64,000 bases of DNA from Melioribacteraceae bacterium (GTDB taxonomy: Bacteria; Bacteroidota; Ignavibacteria; Ignavibacteriales; Melioribacteraceae), in assembly GCA_016342755.1 (NCBI GenBank), contig JAEINS010000017.1:27671-91670 (forward strand). The letters are read 5' to 3'. Shown one piece after another: positions 46,991 through 56,118 of the stretch. The first letter of the stretch is position 1. Each line of letters begins with the position of its first letter. Made by a program: the position numbers and the translations under genes. The notes under the pieces are model-generated. The model saw nothing but the letters and a program-made list of their open reading frames with translations, was not told the origin of the DNA and did not search any database.

Positions 46991-48091
46991 CTAACCAAGT
47001 TTATTTAGGGAAAATGCGTAAGCGCCTAAGGAAATTGCTTTACTGGTGCCTATTTTGGAAATACCAACACCAATCCGTGGCTCGTCATCATATTTAATTA
47101 TTTTATCAGATCCGTATACTTTAATTTCTTTTACAGATCCTTCCGAAAATTTATTCATCTCGTCTTCATTTTCAAGATTGTAAACATTTGCAACTAACCG
47201 GTTAAATGTTGATCCGTCTTTATTTGTATATTTACTGTTCATTTCTTCTATTAAACGAGGCAAAAACAGATCTGAAGCCCCCGATAAACCGCCGCCTATC
47301 ACTACTAATCCGTCAATTAAAGTTATAGCGTTTGATATTGCATCACCAACTGCTTCCGCCATTTCATTAAATGCTTTTATTGCCGCATCTTTGTTTCCTT
47401 CTTTTTCACCTTTGCCGATTTCAAAAATTTCTTTTGGTGATGGCGCTTCTTCAAATGGAATACCTAATTGCTCTGAATATATTCTTTTAACTGCACGAAT
47501 GCTGGCGTGTTCTTCTATATTTAATAACGGACTCAATTTATCTCTGAGAAGCCAAATTTCACCAGCACCGGAATTATCACCAATAAATAACTCGCAGTCT
47601 CTAACAATACCGGCACCAAATCCGGTTCCAAGAGTTAATCCTAATAAATTTTTATATCGTTTAGGACTTCCGGCTTCTTCTAATTTACGGTTTATTTCCG
47701 GTAAAAATCCTCCAATGGCTTCTCCATAAGCGTAAAGATCACCATCATTATTTATAAAAACCGGAATCCCAAATTTTTCTTCTAACATTGGACCTAATGC
47801 TACTCCGCCTCTAAATGCCGGTAAATTTTGGAGATCTCCAATTATTCCGTTTGGATAATCTGCAGGACCAGGAAACGCAAAACTAATTGCAACTGGTTTA
47901 TCATCAAGTTTATCAATCACTTGCTGAAATCCATTAATTAGTGTATTCATACACTTATCTAAATCATCAGCATTAGAATCCATTCTTAATGGTTCAATAA
48001 TTTCTTCACCAGCTTGCATTGCTGTAAAAACAAAGTTTGTTCCGCCAGCATCCAAAGTCATTACTATTCTTTTATCATCTGTGTAATTCAT
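46991..48091 (-). CDS. ROK-family sugar kinase
   Basis: A 366-residue ROK kinase without HTH domain. It has the N-terminal phosphate loop MTLDAGGTNFVFTAM, the catalytic Asp in FINNDGDLYAYGEA, LLGLTLGTGFGAGIV and VIGGGLSGASDL. The zinc motif CxCGxxGCxE of many ROK proteins is absent (GAGEIWLLRDKLSP). Context points to mannose, GlcNAc or fructose as substrate: mannose released by the GH92 and GH125 enzymes and GlcNAc released by GH130 both need a kinase. It lies downstream of the MFS transporter gene on the same strand, separated by a 128-base gap containing a degenerate repeat. Confidence 0.85.
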   Translation of the reverse strand: MNYTDDKRIVMTLDAGGTNFVFTAMQAGEEIIEPLRMDSNADDLDKCMNTLINGFQQVIDKLDDKPVAISFAFPGPADYPNGIIGDLQNLPAFRGGVALGPMLEEKFGIPVFINNDGDLYAYGEAIGGFLPEINRKLEEAGSPKRYKNLLGLTLGTGFGAGIVRDCELFIGDNSGAGEIWLLRDKLSPLLNIEEHASIRAVKRIYSEQLGIPFEEAPSPKEIFEIGKGEKEGNKDAAIKAFNEMAEAVGDAISNAITLIDGLVVIGGGLSGASDLFLPRLIEEMNSKYTNKDGSTFNRLVANVYNLENEDEMNKFSEGSVKEIKVYGSDKIIKYDDEPRIGVGISKIGTSKAISLGAYAFSLNKLG

Positions 48092-48122
48092 TTATATACC
48101 TAATTGTTATTTCTTTATTTTG

Positions 48123-48202
48123 TTGTCATCCCGAACATATTTTTGTGAGAGATCTTAATTTAAGAAGAAGATTTTTCCTCACTACTCTCGTCGAAATGTC
48201 AA
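48123..48202. repeat. Degenerate interspersed palindromic repeat
   Basis: An about 80-base element whose ends are imperfect inverted repeats (TTGTCATCCCGA against TTGACATTTCGA). It has an inner pair GAGAGATCTT against AAGATTTTTCCTC. The form TGTCATCCCGAA ... CGAAATGTCA resembles the short palindromic intergenic repeats scattered in many Bacteroidota-type genomes. It fills most of the gap between the MFS gene and the ROK kinase gene. Confidence 0.5.
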
Positions 48203-48219
48203 ATTAATTCTAATTAAAC

Positions 48220-49362
48220 CTAAGTTGCTTGTTTCTTTCCTTTAAGAGATAATACTAATAAATATCCAAAACATATCGCTGGAACTATGTATGCAAATGC
48301 TAACATTCCAGAATCAACTAGTTCACCCATTACTAAAGGAACAATTGCACCACCACTAATTGCCATCACCATTAAACCAGAAAGCTCACCAGAACGCTCT
48401 GGTTTTTCTTCAATTGTTATTGAAAAAAGCATTGGCCAGATATTAGCAAATCCTAATCCACCTAAAACAATACCAACAACTGCTAAATATTCAAAACTTG
48501 TCATCATTAAAACCACACCCGCTAAACCTAGTGCAGCTGAAATTCTGAAAAATGTTCTCGGATTTAAGTTAATACTACCAGCAATTAATCTACCAAAAGT
48601 TACTGTTCCAAAAAATAATGTTGGACCCCATAATGCAGCTTGATCAGAAGCAAAACCAAAACTTTCTAAACTTGGTTTTAAGAAACGTGCCATACAAACT
48701 TCGGCACCAACGTATAAGAAAATACCTAGTACTGCTAATGCAAATACTGGCTCTTTTAATAATTGTAATGATGAACCTATACTTGGAGGAACATCAGCTT
48801 TTGTTTCATCAATTTTTAACATTGCAACAAAAACAAACGCTAAAACCATAAACACTAAAAATACCGGAAAAACGCCTCTCCAACCCATTGTAGCAAATAT
48901 TGGAAGAACTAATACTAAACCTACTAAATATGCCGAAGCAGAAGAACCTAAACCTTTAATTCCCTGAGCTAATGCAAGATTTTTACTATATTTTCCCTCT
49001 TCACTTACATCATACATAATTGGATTGCCGGCAACCTGTAGAAATGTTGTTCCGATTCCTAGTAAAAATATGCATACTAATAATAATGTGAATCCGGGAT
49101 CAATAAATGTTGGAACTGCCATCGCAACAATATTTAGACCTAAACCAATCAATAATAGATTTTTTTTACCTATTCTTGCAGCAAGTACTCCACCCGGAAC
49201 ACTAAATACCGCGAATGCTATAAAGACAAAGAATGTTAACAATGTTGCCATTACAGCACTTAATTCGTAGTTTTTTTCAACGGCACTTGCCATTGGTCCC
49301 ATGGCATCAGCTATTCCCATTACAAGAAATGCTAAAAATATTGGGAAAGTTTTTAATTTCAT
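48220..49362 (-). CDS. MFS sugar transporter (FucP/GluP-like family)
   Basis: A 380-residue inner-membrane protein with about 12 hydrophobic segments. Family marks include FLVMGIADAMGPMASAVEK in TM1 and GVLAARIGKKNLLLIG after TM2. Also present are GTTFLQVAGNPIMYDVSEEGKYSKNLALAQGIKGLG, typical of the fucose/glucose-galactose permease branch, and SGELSGLMVMAISGGAIVP. It likely imports a hexose by proton symport; mannose or GlcNAc would fit. It may be the first gene of a unit with the ROK kinase. A copy of the shared near-palindrome lies 71 bases upstream. Confidence 0.88.
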   Translation of the reverse strand: MKLKTFPIFLAFLVMGIADAMGPMASAVEKNYELSAVMATLLTFFVFIAFAVFSVPGGVLAARIGKKNLLLIGLGLNIVAMAVPTFIDPGFTLLLVCIFLLGIGTTFLQVAGNPIMYDVSEEGKYSKNLALAQGIKGLGSSASAYLVGLVLVLPIFATMGWRGVFPVFLVFMVLAFVFVAMLKIDETKADVPPSIGSSLQLLKEPVFALAVLGIFLYVGAEVCMARFLKPSLESFGFASDQAALWGPTLFFGTVTFGRLIAGSINLNPRTFFRISAALGLAGVVLMMTSFEYLAVVGIVLGGLGFANIWPMLFSITIEEKPERSGELSGLMVMAISGGAIVPLVMGELVDSGMLAFAYIVPAICFGYLLVLSLKGKKQAT

Positions 49363-49432
49363 TTTAATTCCTCTAATTCAATTAATAATAAACAAAAACA
49401 GCTCAGGTCATCTGAAACTTAAATATTGACTG

Positions 49433-49453
49433 GTTTGTTTTCAATAAAACTTT
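49433..49453 (-). promoter_or_regulatory. Candidate shared operator, copy 3 (MFS gene)
   Basis: GTTTGTTTTCAATAAAAC-type sequence matching the sites at 37511-37533 and 55976-55998 in the GTTTGTTTTC half and less well in the other half. On the minus strand it contains TTGAAA at the same place as copy 1. It lies 71 bases upstream of the MFS start in a 197-base gap with no other feature that I can support. Confidence 0.4.
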
Positions 49454-49559
49454 TTCTTTGTTAGTTTGACTAACTGGCTTATCCTTACATTAAGTTTTTT
49501 AATCAAATTTTAACAATTACTAATATTTTATGTTTTATCCGTGTATTTTCTCTTAATAT

Positions 49560-52500
49560 TTATTTAATTAAAAGCAGTTTTTTGGTTGCAGAAAAATCTC
49601 CCGATTTTAACTGATAAAAATATGTTCCACTCGCTAAATACACAGCATCAAATTCAACTTTATATACTCCGGCTAATTGTTCTCTGTTTACTAATGTTTT
49701 GATTTCATTCCCAAGTACGTCGTAAACTGTTAATTTTACAGAAGCTGAGTACAAAGGAATTGAATATTCAATTGTTGTTGAAGGATTAAACGGATTTGGA
49801 TAATTCTGCTTTAAAATATAATTTTCTGGTAATTGTTCTTGATTATTAAGAACAGCCACAGTTGTGCTTTTAGTTGCGTAAACGGCAATATCATCGATGT
49901 TATAATCATCAGAGTCAGAACTTCCATCAGCCATAAAACGTATTTTCATATTATGAGAAAACGTATAATCAGCTTCATTAATATGAATAATTTTGTGCTC
50001 AAATTTGTTAATTTCAAAATCATCTCCAATTATATAATTAGCAATAGTATGCCATTCTGCTCCATCAAATAATTGGACAAAAAAATCTTCTCCACTATTA
50101 ATACCTTTTGCAAAAAACCAAAAATCAATTTTTATTTGAACATATTCTGGTGTGTCTAAATCAATACCTAACTCATTTGCAAAAGAAGAAGCTAATTCTG
50201 AATTATCCTGAATTGTTATTGAATTATTACCACTGTGCGAATAAGTAGGGATACTACTTAAAAAACAGTCTTCTCCACCAGAAATAAAATCACCAAACCC
50301 ATTTTCAAAATCATCAAAAGTAAGTTTAATCCAGCCATTTTCTAATTTTGCAGTTGTAAAGTTCCAAACATCGCCTTTTGTAACTCCAATATTGTTTACC
50401 TCATCAACGCGCCAAAAGTATTTTGTATTTTGTTCTAAAGCTTCTGGTCTAAATTTATTTGAATAAACCTCTTTATAAAAATCATCATCAAGTTCAGAAT
50501 CAGTACCTAAATAAACTTTGTGTGAACCAGTATTTTCACCACTATTCCATATTAAAATATCTGCAAGTCCAATATTAGTTGTATCCTCAGCAACTATTGG
50601 AACAGCTTTTCCGGGTGCAGTTTCAAATCCGGCGTAATCATAAAGATGAAGTTCCGCCAACTGGATTATTTCCCCGCTATTATTGTTCATTTCTAATCTG
50701 TAATAAGTATAAGCTTCAATATTACCCAAATAATATGTTTTTGTATAAAATCTTTCTGGAAAATTCTGGTTAGCCTGAACATCCAAAGTATCCCAAACAA
50801 CACCGTCTTTTGAGCCTTTAAGAACCCAGTCTTTCGGATCTCTTTCCACGGCATCATTTGCAGAAGTAAGCGAATATTCATTTATTGTATATTGAGATCC
50901 TTCTTCAAATTGACATTGGATCCAGCTTGATTTATTAAAATCCAGCCATTTAGTTTCAACATCATCATCAAAAGCTTTATCAGATGTCTCCCCGGCATCT
51001 AAATTTTGATCAAGAGCTGAAAATTTATTCCCAGTTTCATTTGTTCTATCTTTCTTTGGTGCGCCTAAATGATTTGTATTAAAACTCCATACTTTACCAG
51101 ATGTTGTACCGAAATTATTTATTACATCAATCCGCCAATAATATTTTTTACCTAGTTCAAGTTCTGAAGGTAAAAAGTTTGTTTCAGTCTGGTTTTTTAC
51201 AAACGGCGGAGGATTTGTTGTTCCAAAATTAACATTATATGAAATAGCTCCTTCCGTTTTTGCCCAGCTAAGTTCCGGATTTATTTTAACGTACATAAAA
51301 TTATTTGGCGGATTTGGAGTTGAACTTTGATCTGGAGCTGAATTTATGGTCCAATTAAATATTGTTAAAATTGTTTCAGAAATACCAAATTCCTTGCTGA
51401 TAGCTTCAACTTCTATGGTACAATCAACCTCTTTTCCTTCACGAATAATTTTAGGAACAAAATAATAATTAGTTGAAGTTGCACCTACCAATGTTCGGGT
51501 TCCATCAGAGTTTTTTCTATAAACGTTGTATCCTCTAACATCAGTTGCCGGTTTATTCCATTTTAGTCTCAATGAAGCAATATCTGCATCATCTTCTACT
51601 TTGTTTTCAACAGTTAAAGAATTTGTAAGTACTGGAATTTCTTTATCACCGTCTACAATTCCTATTTGTCCAAGCAACATTTGATAGTCCGGTTTATTTG
51701 CCGAACCGTTAAAAAAGACTCCAATTGCGCCAATTGTTTTTCCAGAATAAGAAGAAATATCTAATGATTTAGAATTCCAATCTGCGGATTCTGAATTGCC
51801 AACTTCTATATATTCCCAATTGTCCGGAGATTCTGTAAAAGATAATGCTATTTTCATATTTGATGAAATATTTGCTTCACCTAATTTATATGTAATTTCA
51901 AATTTTGAATTTGAACTCAGTTCAAGGTTTGTCATATAAAGCTTTATCAAATTATCGGACACTAAATTTCCCGAAACTTTCAAACAGTTTCCGCCGTAAT
52001 ATGCATCGGTAAATTCAAACTTGGGTATTAACTTTTCTCCTAAACTTTCAACTAACCATCGCCACGAAGGCTGAATATCCTGAATTGCTCTATTATTCCA
52101 GTCGGTACTGCTTTTAATTTTACCATCCACAGCAAATAATTTCCCGTTTCCAACAGTAAAGTTTGTCACAAAAGGGATCTCATTAATCACCGATTTAGCC
52201 GGATAATAATGAGCAATTCCTTTCCATATTTTTGATGTATTAGTATTTGCCGGGTCATGATTTTCGCCAGAATAAAAAGCTTCTGCTTTAGAATAATAAT
52301 CATCATTCCATTCAAGATCAGTATTTCCAACCGCTACATCAACTAGTCCGTTCATTTGAAAAAGTGCCAAAGAAAGCAAATGAGGAACATAAAGAACATC
52401 TCTATCACCAAGATCTAAGCCGCTGTTCCAGTATTGCTGCCAAGTTTCAAATCCGGCATAAACATCCCAATGATCTCTACCTACTGACTTTGCTAAATCA

Positions 52501-53390
52501 CGAGAATCAATCAAGTCTTGTTCAGAATACCAATAATTCAAAAACATTTCCTGAGCTGCCGGTTTTCCTTCATAATCAAAAAACCAATCGTTACTAGAAT
52601 TAAGTTCATTTTGATACGAAACATTCCCGTTTTCTACCATTGAATCGTACCACATAATTCTTATACCTTTTGACTCTCCTTTTTTATTGAAGTAAATAAG
52701 AAAATCTCTTACAGCTTCTGCTAACGCTTTATTTCCGGGTGCTTCAAAATTAAAGAACCAGCCGTCAAATCCGTAGTATTCACAAATCTCAATCAGTTTA
52801 TCAGCACCACGATAAGAATTTCCTATTTTCTGAACAAGAAAAGTAATGTCCTGTTCGCTTGGATTCATAATTAAACTATAAACTTTAACACCATTTCTGT
52901 GTGCAGCATCAATCATTTCTACCGATGGTAAATAATGCCAGTTGTTGAACATCATGTAAACATCGTTATATTGCCACCATGTATAAGTTTGAACTCTAAA
53001 GTTTTTTGAGCCGGAAGAAACATACGCAGGCACATACTGACTTTGCCACCAAGGTGAACAAATCGCAATTTTACCACTATCCTTCGCGTTAGGATTTACC
53101 CAATAATCTTGATTAGTGAATTTTTCTTTTAGGGGAACAGTTCCTCTATTGTAATCCCTATCAGGATCAACCGCCGGATTCCATTCAATAAGTTTTTGCA
53201 GATCTCCGTTCCAAGTCCAGGGTCTTGGCTGATTTGATGGATAGATTGTTTCAAGAGATATATTATTACTCCCGGAATTTATCAGATTAAAATTTCCTAA
53301 CTGATATTTTATTCCGCAGAATATTATTCCAAATAATAATATTGAAACAGAAACAACTTTTATCTTTTTCTTCACTAAATTTATATTCAC
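49560..53390 (-). CDS. GH85 endo-beta-N-acetylglucosaminidase with accessory modules and T9SS sorting domain
   Basis: A 1276-residue ENGase that cuts between the two core GlcNAc units of N-glycans. A hydrophobic N-terminal segment (about 10-27) directs export. The GH85 barrel (about 50-460) shows QTYTWWQYNDVYMMF, DAAHRNGVKVYS and YYGFDGWFFNFEAPG, with the Asn214/Glu216 pair used for substrate-assisted catalysis. Then come a jelly-roll module (about 470-600), fibronectin-like modules (about 610-790), an F5/8-type C domain (about 800-930) and another fibronectin-like module. A MAM-like sandwich (about 1020-1180) and a sorting domain (LKQNYPNPFNPSTT) end it. The start is a GTG at 53390, as no ATG precedes the hydrophobic segment. 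The GH18-like gene lies 63 bases upstream on the same strand. Confidence 0.93.
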   Translation of the reverse strand: MNINLVKKKIKVVSVSILLFGIIFCGIKYQLGNFNLINSGSNNISLETIYPSNQPRPWTWNGDLQKLIEWNPAVDPDRDYNRGTVPLKEKFTNQDYWVNPNAKDSGKIAICSPWWQSQYVPAYVSSGSKNFRVQTYTWWQYNDVYMMFNNWHYLPSVEMIDAAHRNGVKVYSLIMNPSEQDITFLVQKIGNSYRGADKLIEICEYYGFDGWFFNFEAPGNKALAEAVRDFLIYFNKKGESKGIRIMWYDSMVENGNVSYQNELNSSNDWFFDYEGKPAAQEMFLNYWYSEQDLIDSRDLAKSVGRDHWDVYAGFETWQQYWNSGLDLGDRDVLYVPHLLSLALFQMNGLVDVAVGNTDLEWNDDYYSKAEAFYSGENHDPANTNTSKIWKGIAHYYPAKSVINEIPFVTNFTVGNGKLFAVDGKIKSSTDWNNRAIQDIQPSWRWLVESLGEKLIPKFEFTDAYYGGNCLKVSGNLVSDNLIKLYMTNLELSSNSKFEITYKLGEANISSNMKIALSFTESPDNWEYIEVGNSESADWNSKSLDISSYSGKTIGAIGVFFNGSANKPDYQMLLGQIGIVDGDKEIPVLTNSLTVENKVEDDADIASLRLKWNKPATDVRGYNVYRKNSDGTRTLVGATSTNYYFVPKIIREGKEVDCTIEVEAISKEFGISETILTIFNWTINSAPDQSSTPNPPNNFMYVKINPELSWAKTEGAISYNVNFGTTNPPPFVKNQTETNFLPSELELGKKYYWRIDVINNFGTTSGKVWSFNTNHLGAPKKDRTNETGNKFSALDQNLDAGETSDKAFDDDVETKWLDFNKSSWIQCQFEEGSQYTINEYSLTSANDAVERDPKDWVLKGSKDGVVWDTLDVQANQNFPERFYTKTYYLGNIEAYTYYRLEMNNNSGEIIQLAELHLYDYAGFETAPGKAVPIVAEDTTNIGLADILIWNSGENTGSHKVYLGTDSELDDDFYKEVYSNKFRPEALEQNTKYFWRVDEVNNIGVTKGDVWNFTTAKLENGWIKLTFDDFENGFGDFISGGEDCFLSSIPTYSHSGNNSITIQDNSELASSFANELGIDLDTPEYVQIKIDFWFFAKGINSGEDFFVQLFDGAEWHTIANYIIGDDFEINKFEHKIIHINEADYTFSHNMKIRFMADGSSDSDDYNIDDIAVYATKSTTVAVLNNQEQLPENYILKQNYPNPFNPSTTIEYSIPLYSASVKLTVYDVLGNEIKTLVNREQLAGVYKVEFDAVYLASGTYFYQLKSGDFSATKKLLLIK

Positions 53391-53453
53391 TTTTTCTTTG
53401 ATCCTTTACCAGGCCTAAAATATTATACTTCACTTATTTTCATATTAATTCAA

Positions 53454-55907
53454 CTATTTCAATAATAAAAGCTTTTTTGTCTGAACAAAATCACCAACTT
53501 GTAATTTATAGAAATAAGTTCCGCTTGCTAAATTTGAAGCATTAAATGAAATTTTATAATTACCGGCTGATTGTTCTCTATTTACAAGAGTTTTTATTTC
53601 ATTTCCTAAAACATCAAAAACAGTTAGTTTAGTTAAACTTGCATTAGGTATATTGTATTCAATAGTAGTTTTTGGATTAAAAGGATTAGGATAATTCTGT
53701 TTAAGTAAATATTCTAAAATAACTTGTTCTTCACTTTCAAATTCTGAAACACCAACAGTTACTTCTGAATTACTCCATAATGGATCACTTGTTTGTTCAC
53801 CAGTAGTTGAACCTAAAACACCATTGTTAGCGAAATAGGATTTATCATTTACAATTTGTCCTTCACCTTCATCAAAGCTCCAGTATCCTACTAATCCAGA
53901 ATTTTCAGAACCTAAGATACTTTCACCCAGGCTGCTATTCATCGAGTTTTTAATTTCCCCGGCAGTACGTGATATATTCCAGATTCGTACTTCATCAATT
54001 TTTCCATTAAATACTCTGCCAGCCCACCCGGCCGATTCACCTATATGAACTTTATTAGAATTATTTGCAATTGAGAATGTACTTTTGTGCGAAGCCACTT
54101 CTTCTCCGTTTACATAAAGCTTAATATTTTTACCGTCATAAGTTCCGGCAATGTGAGTCCAGGCACCTATTGGAATTGAGTTTTGAGGTGATGTTAATTC
54201 ATTCCAGCTGCCGCTTCCAAGACTTATATCAAACTGACCTTGTTTTCCGCATCTTAATGCATAACCATTATCATATCCAGCACCGCCGCTCCAATCTTTT
54301 GTTACAATAGAACCTTGCCAGATTTCTGATTTAAATGAATTTGGGTTTACCCAGGCTTCAAGCGTAATGTTAGTTCCAGTTACTTGTAAAGACGGACTAT
54401 TCTCAATTACAACTTTATCGTTATTACCGTCGAACTCTAAAGCTTTACCAGTTGCGGAACTAATAGTATCAGAAGTTGAAAAACTCCAGACTGTTCCAAT
54501 AGTTTTACCAGTTGCATTCTCCGCATCAACTCGCCAGTAATAAGTTGTATTAGGTTCTAAAGCTTTGGTTGGCACATAAATTGGTATATATATGTTTTTA
54601 ATAAAATTATTTTCATCTAAGTTTGAATCAGTTCCTAGGTATAATTTATAATTTTTAACATAGCTATCACCAATCCAGCTTAAGCTTTGTGTTCCCGGAA
54701 TATCCATTGCTTCGTTTTCCGGACTAGGATTTTTTGGTTCTGCCGGTAATGGATATAATGTATGGAAAGTATAAACAGGACCAACAATTGTATCGGTTGC
54801 TGTTATCTCATTAACTCTCCAAAAATATCTTTTATTTTCTTCTAGAGTAGACGGAGTATATCCAGTTTCAGTCTGATTACTTACAAACTCTGGATTTACA
54901 CTTGTTCCAAAATAAACATCATGGGAAACTGTATTTTCTCCTGATGTCCACGAAATTGATTCACTAAAACCAATTTCAAATGAGTTGGGAACCGGACTGG
55001 GATTTGATACTGTAGCATTCAAATTATAAGTAATATTAAAAGAACTATTAACAGCTAAAGCTTGAGCTTCAACCGCATCAGTATTTTTAATATCATCATA
55101 AATCCAGATAAATCCGCCTTCAGATCCACAGTTGTTTTTGTAACCTTTCATCTTCGATTGAATTGTTGCACTATTAGTTAAATTTCCCCATAAACCAGGA
55201 TATACCGGAATACCGTCAAAATAATCATCCCAGGTACAAGGATTATTTCCACTGCCGCCAGCATAACATTGAAGGTAAATTAGATCAACAGTTCCTGGTC
55301 TTTGTGCATTAGTATTTGCCGCAACTCCTTTCCAATAATTTGAAGCTGTATAAGGACAAAGTGCAACTTTGAATCCAATATCTGCCAGCATTACAGCAAA
55401 TTTGGTTGATGATGGTTCATCGTATGTGCTTTCATCATCAAAGTTTATTGCGTCAAAAACCGGAATTGTTTCTTTCAAAGCTTTGAAATTTTTATATAAA
55501 ACAGAATTTGTATCAGTTCCTTCAGTTTCTACCAGATGTTTAATATTTGCAAAAGTTGAAGATCCCCAGGCACTTAAGCCAACTTCTAAACGATTTATTG
55601 ATGTTGGAGCTGTTTTCAATAATGCCATATTTTTAGGGAATTGAGGATATTTTTGATCACCAACATATTTACCGTCTTTACATATTAAAAACTCACCATT
55701 GTAATTAAGATCGCCAGTTTCGTTAATATGAATTGTCCAGACAATTGCCGTAGTAAACCCGGAATTTTTTAATTCATCAATTGAAAAATGTGAATCGTAA
55801 TAAGTTGGACCCCCTACAAAAATTGCCGATTGAGCACTTAAGGCAGAAAATGTTAATAAGACAAATAAAAAAATATTTAAAAATTTCTTTGTAAACGAAA
55901 ACGTCAT
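53454..55907 (-). CDS. GH18-like endoglycosidase with fibronectin-like, LamG and T9SS sorting domains
   Basis: An 817-residue secreted protein with signal peptide (ending LSAQ). The N-terminal domain (about 27-300) looks like a GH18 barrel. Its motif VFDAINFDDES (D152-E159) matches DxxDxDxE, with the acid Glu159 and Asp157 kept and the third position Asn155 in place of Asp. A later LIYLQCYAGG strand fits the family. GH18 endoglycosidases of N-glycan loci cut the core chitobiose, so that role is likely. Two fibronectin-like modules (about 305-475), a LamG/concanavalin-like domain (about 485-690) and a sorting domain (LKQNYPNPFNPKTT) follow. GAGGAA precedes the ATG. It is the first gene before the GH85 gene and divergent from the CotH gene. 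Confidence 0.75.
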   Translation of the reverse strand: MTFSFTKKFLNIFLFVLLTFSALSAQSAIFVGGPTYYDSHFSIDELKNSGFTTAIVWTIHINETGDLNYNGEFLICKDGKYVGDQKYPQFPKNMALLKTAPTSINRLEVGLSAWGSSTFANIKHLVETEGTDTNSVLYKNFKALKETIPVFDAINFDDESTYDEPSSTKFAVMLADIGFKVALCPYTASNYWKGVAANTNAQRPGTVDLIYLQCYAGGSGNNPCTWDDYFDGIPVYPGLWGNLTNSATIQSKMKGYKNNCGSEGGFIWIYDDIKNTDAVEAQALAVNSSFNITYNLNATVSNPSPVPNSFEIGFSESISWTSGENTVSHDVYFGTSVNPEFVSNQTETGYTPSTLEENKRYFWRVNEITATDTIVGPVYTFHTLYPLPAEPKNPSPENEAMDIPGTQSLSWIGDSYVKNYKLYLGTDSNLDENNFIKNIYIPIYVPTKALEPNTTYYWRVDAENATGKTIGTVWSFSTSDTISSATGKALEFDGNNDKVVIENSPSLQVTGTNITLEAWVNPNSFKSEIWQGSIVTKDWSGGAGYDNGYALRCGKQGQFDISLGSGSWNELTSPQNSIPIGAWTHIAGTYDGKNIKLYVNGEEVASHKSTFSIANNSNKVHIGESAGWAGRVFNGKIDEVRIWNISRTAGEIKNSMNSSLGESILGSENSGLVGYWSFDEGEGQIVNDKSYFANNGVLGSTTGEQTSDPLWSNSEVTVGVSEFESEEQVILEYLLKQNYPNPFNPKTTIEYNIPNASLTKLTVFDVLGNEIKTLVNREQSAGNYKISFNASNLASGTYFYKLQVGDFVQTKKLLLLK

Positions 55908-56118
55908 TTTTTCCTCAAACTTTTGTATAATTACTCAAAACAATTGTTCATTTATTTAATTTCACTATTATTTCAGTTTGTTTTCTCTGAAAATTTGCGA
56001 GGATCAAATTTCGAAATTTTTCTTGATATTTCCAAAATATTTGTATGAAATTTTTAGTTTTTCTTATATTTTTACATTCGTTTATTTTCTTTTTGGATAA
56101 TCCTAATAAGGTTGGTTT
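55908..56118. promoter_or_regulatory. Divergent control region between the GH18-like and CotH genes
   Basis: A 211-base AT-rich region between two divergent catabolic units. It contains copy 2 of the near-palindrome (55976-55998) and a perfect 14-base palindrome AAATTTCGAAATTT (56006-56019) only eight bases away. Both units could be controlled from here. No ORF or terminator was seen. Confidence 0.5.
55976..55998 (-). promoter_or_regulatory. Candidate shared operator, copy 2 (GH18-GH85 and CotH-GH85 units)
   Basis: Core TTTTC-TCT-GAAAA flanked by GTTTG and TTTGC, matching copy 1 at 19 of 23 positions. It lies 69 bases upstream of the GH18-like start codon and 120 bases from the CotH start, so it could act on both. 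Confidence 0.5.

Noticed and set aside
46991..48091. Reading this ROK protein as a second repressor
   Set aside because: It has no helix-turn-helix domain and keeps the catalytic Asp, so kinase is the better call.
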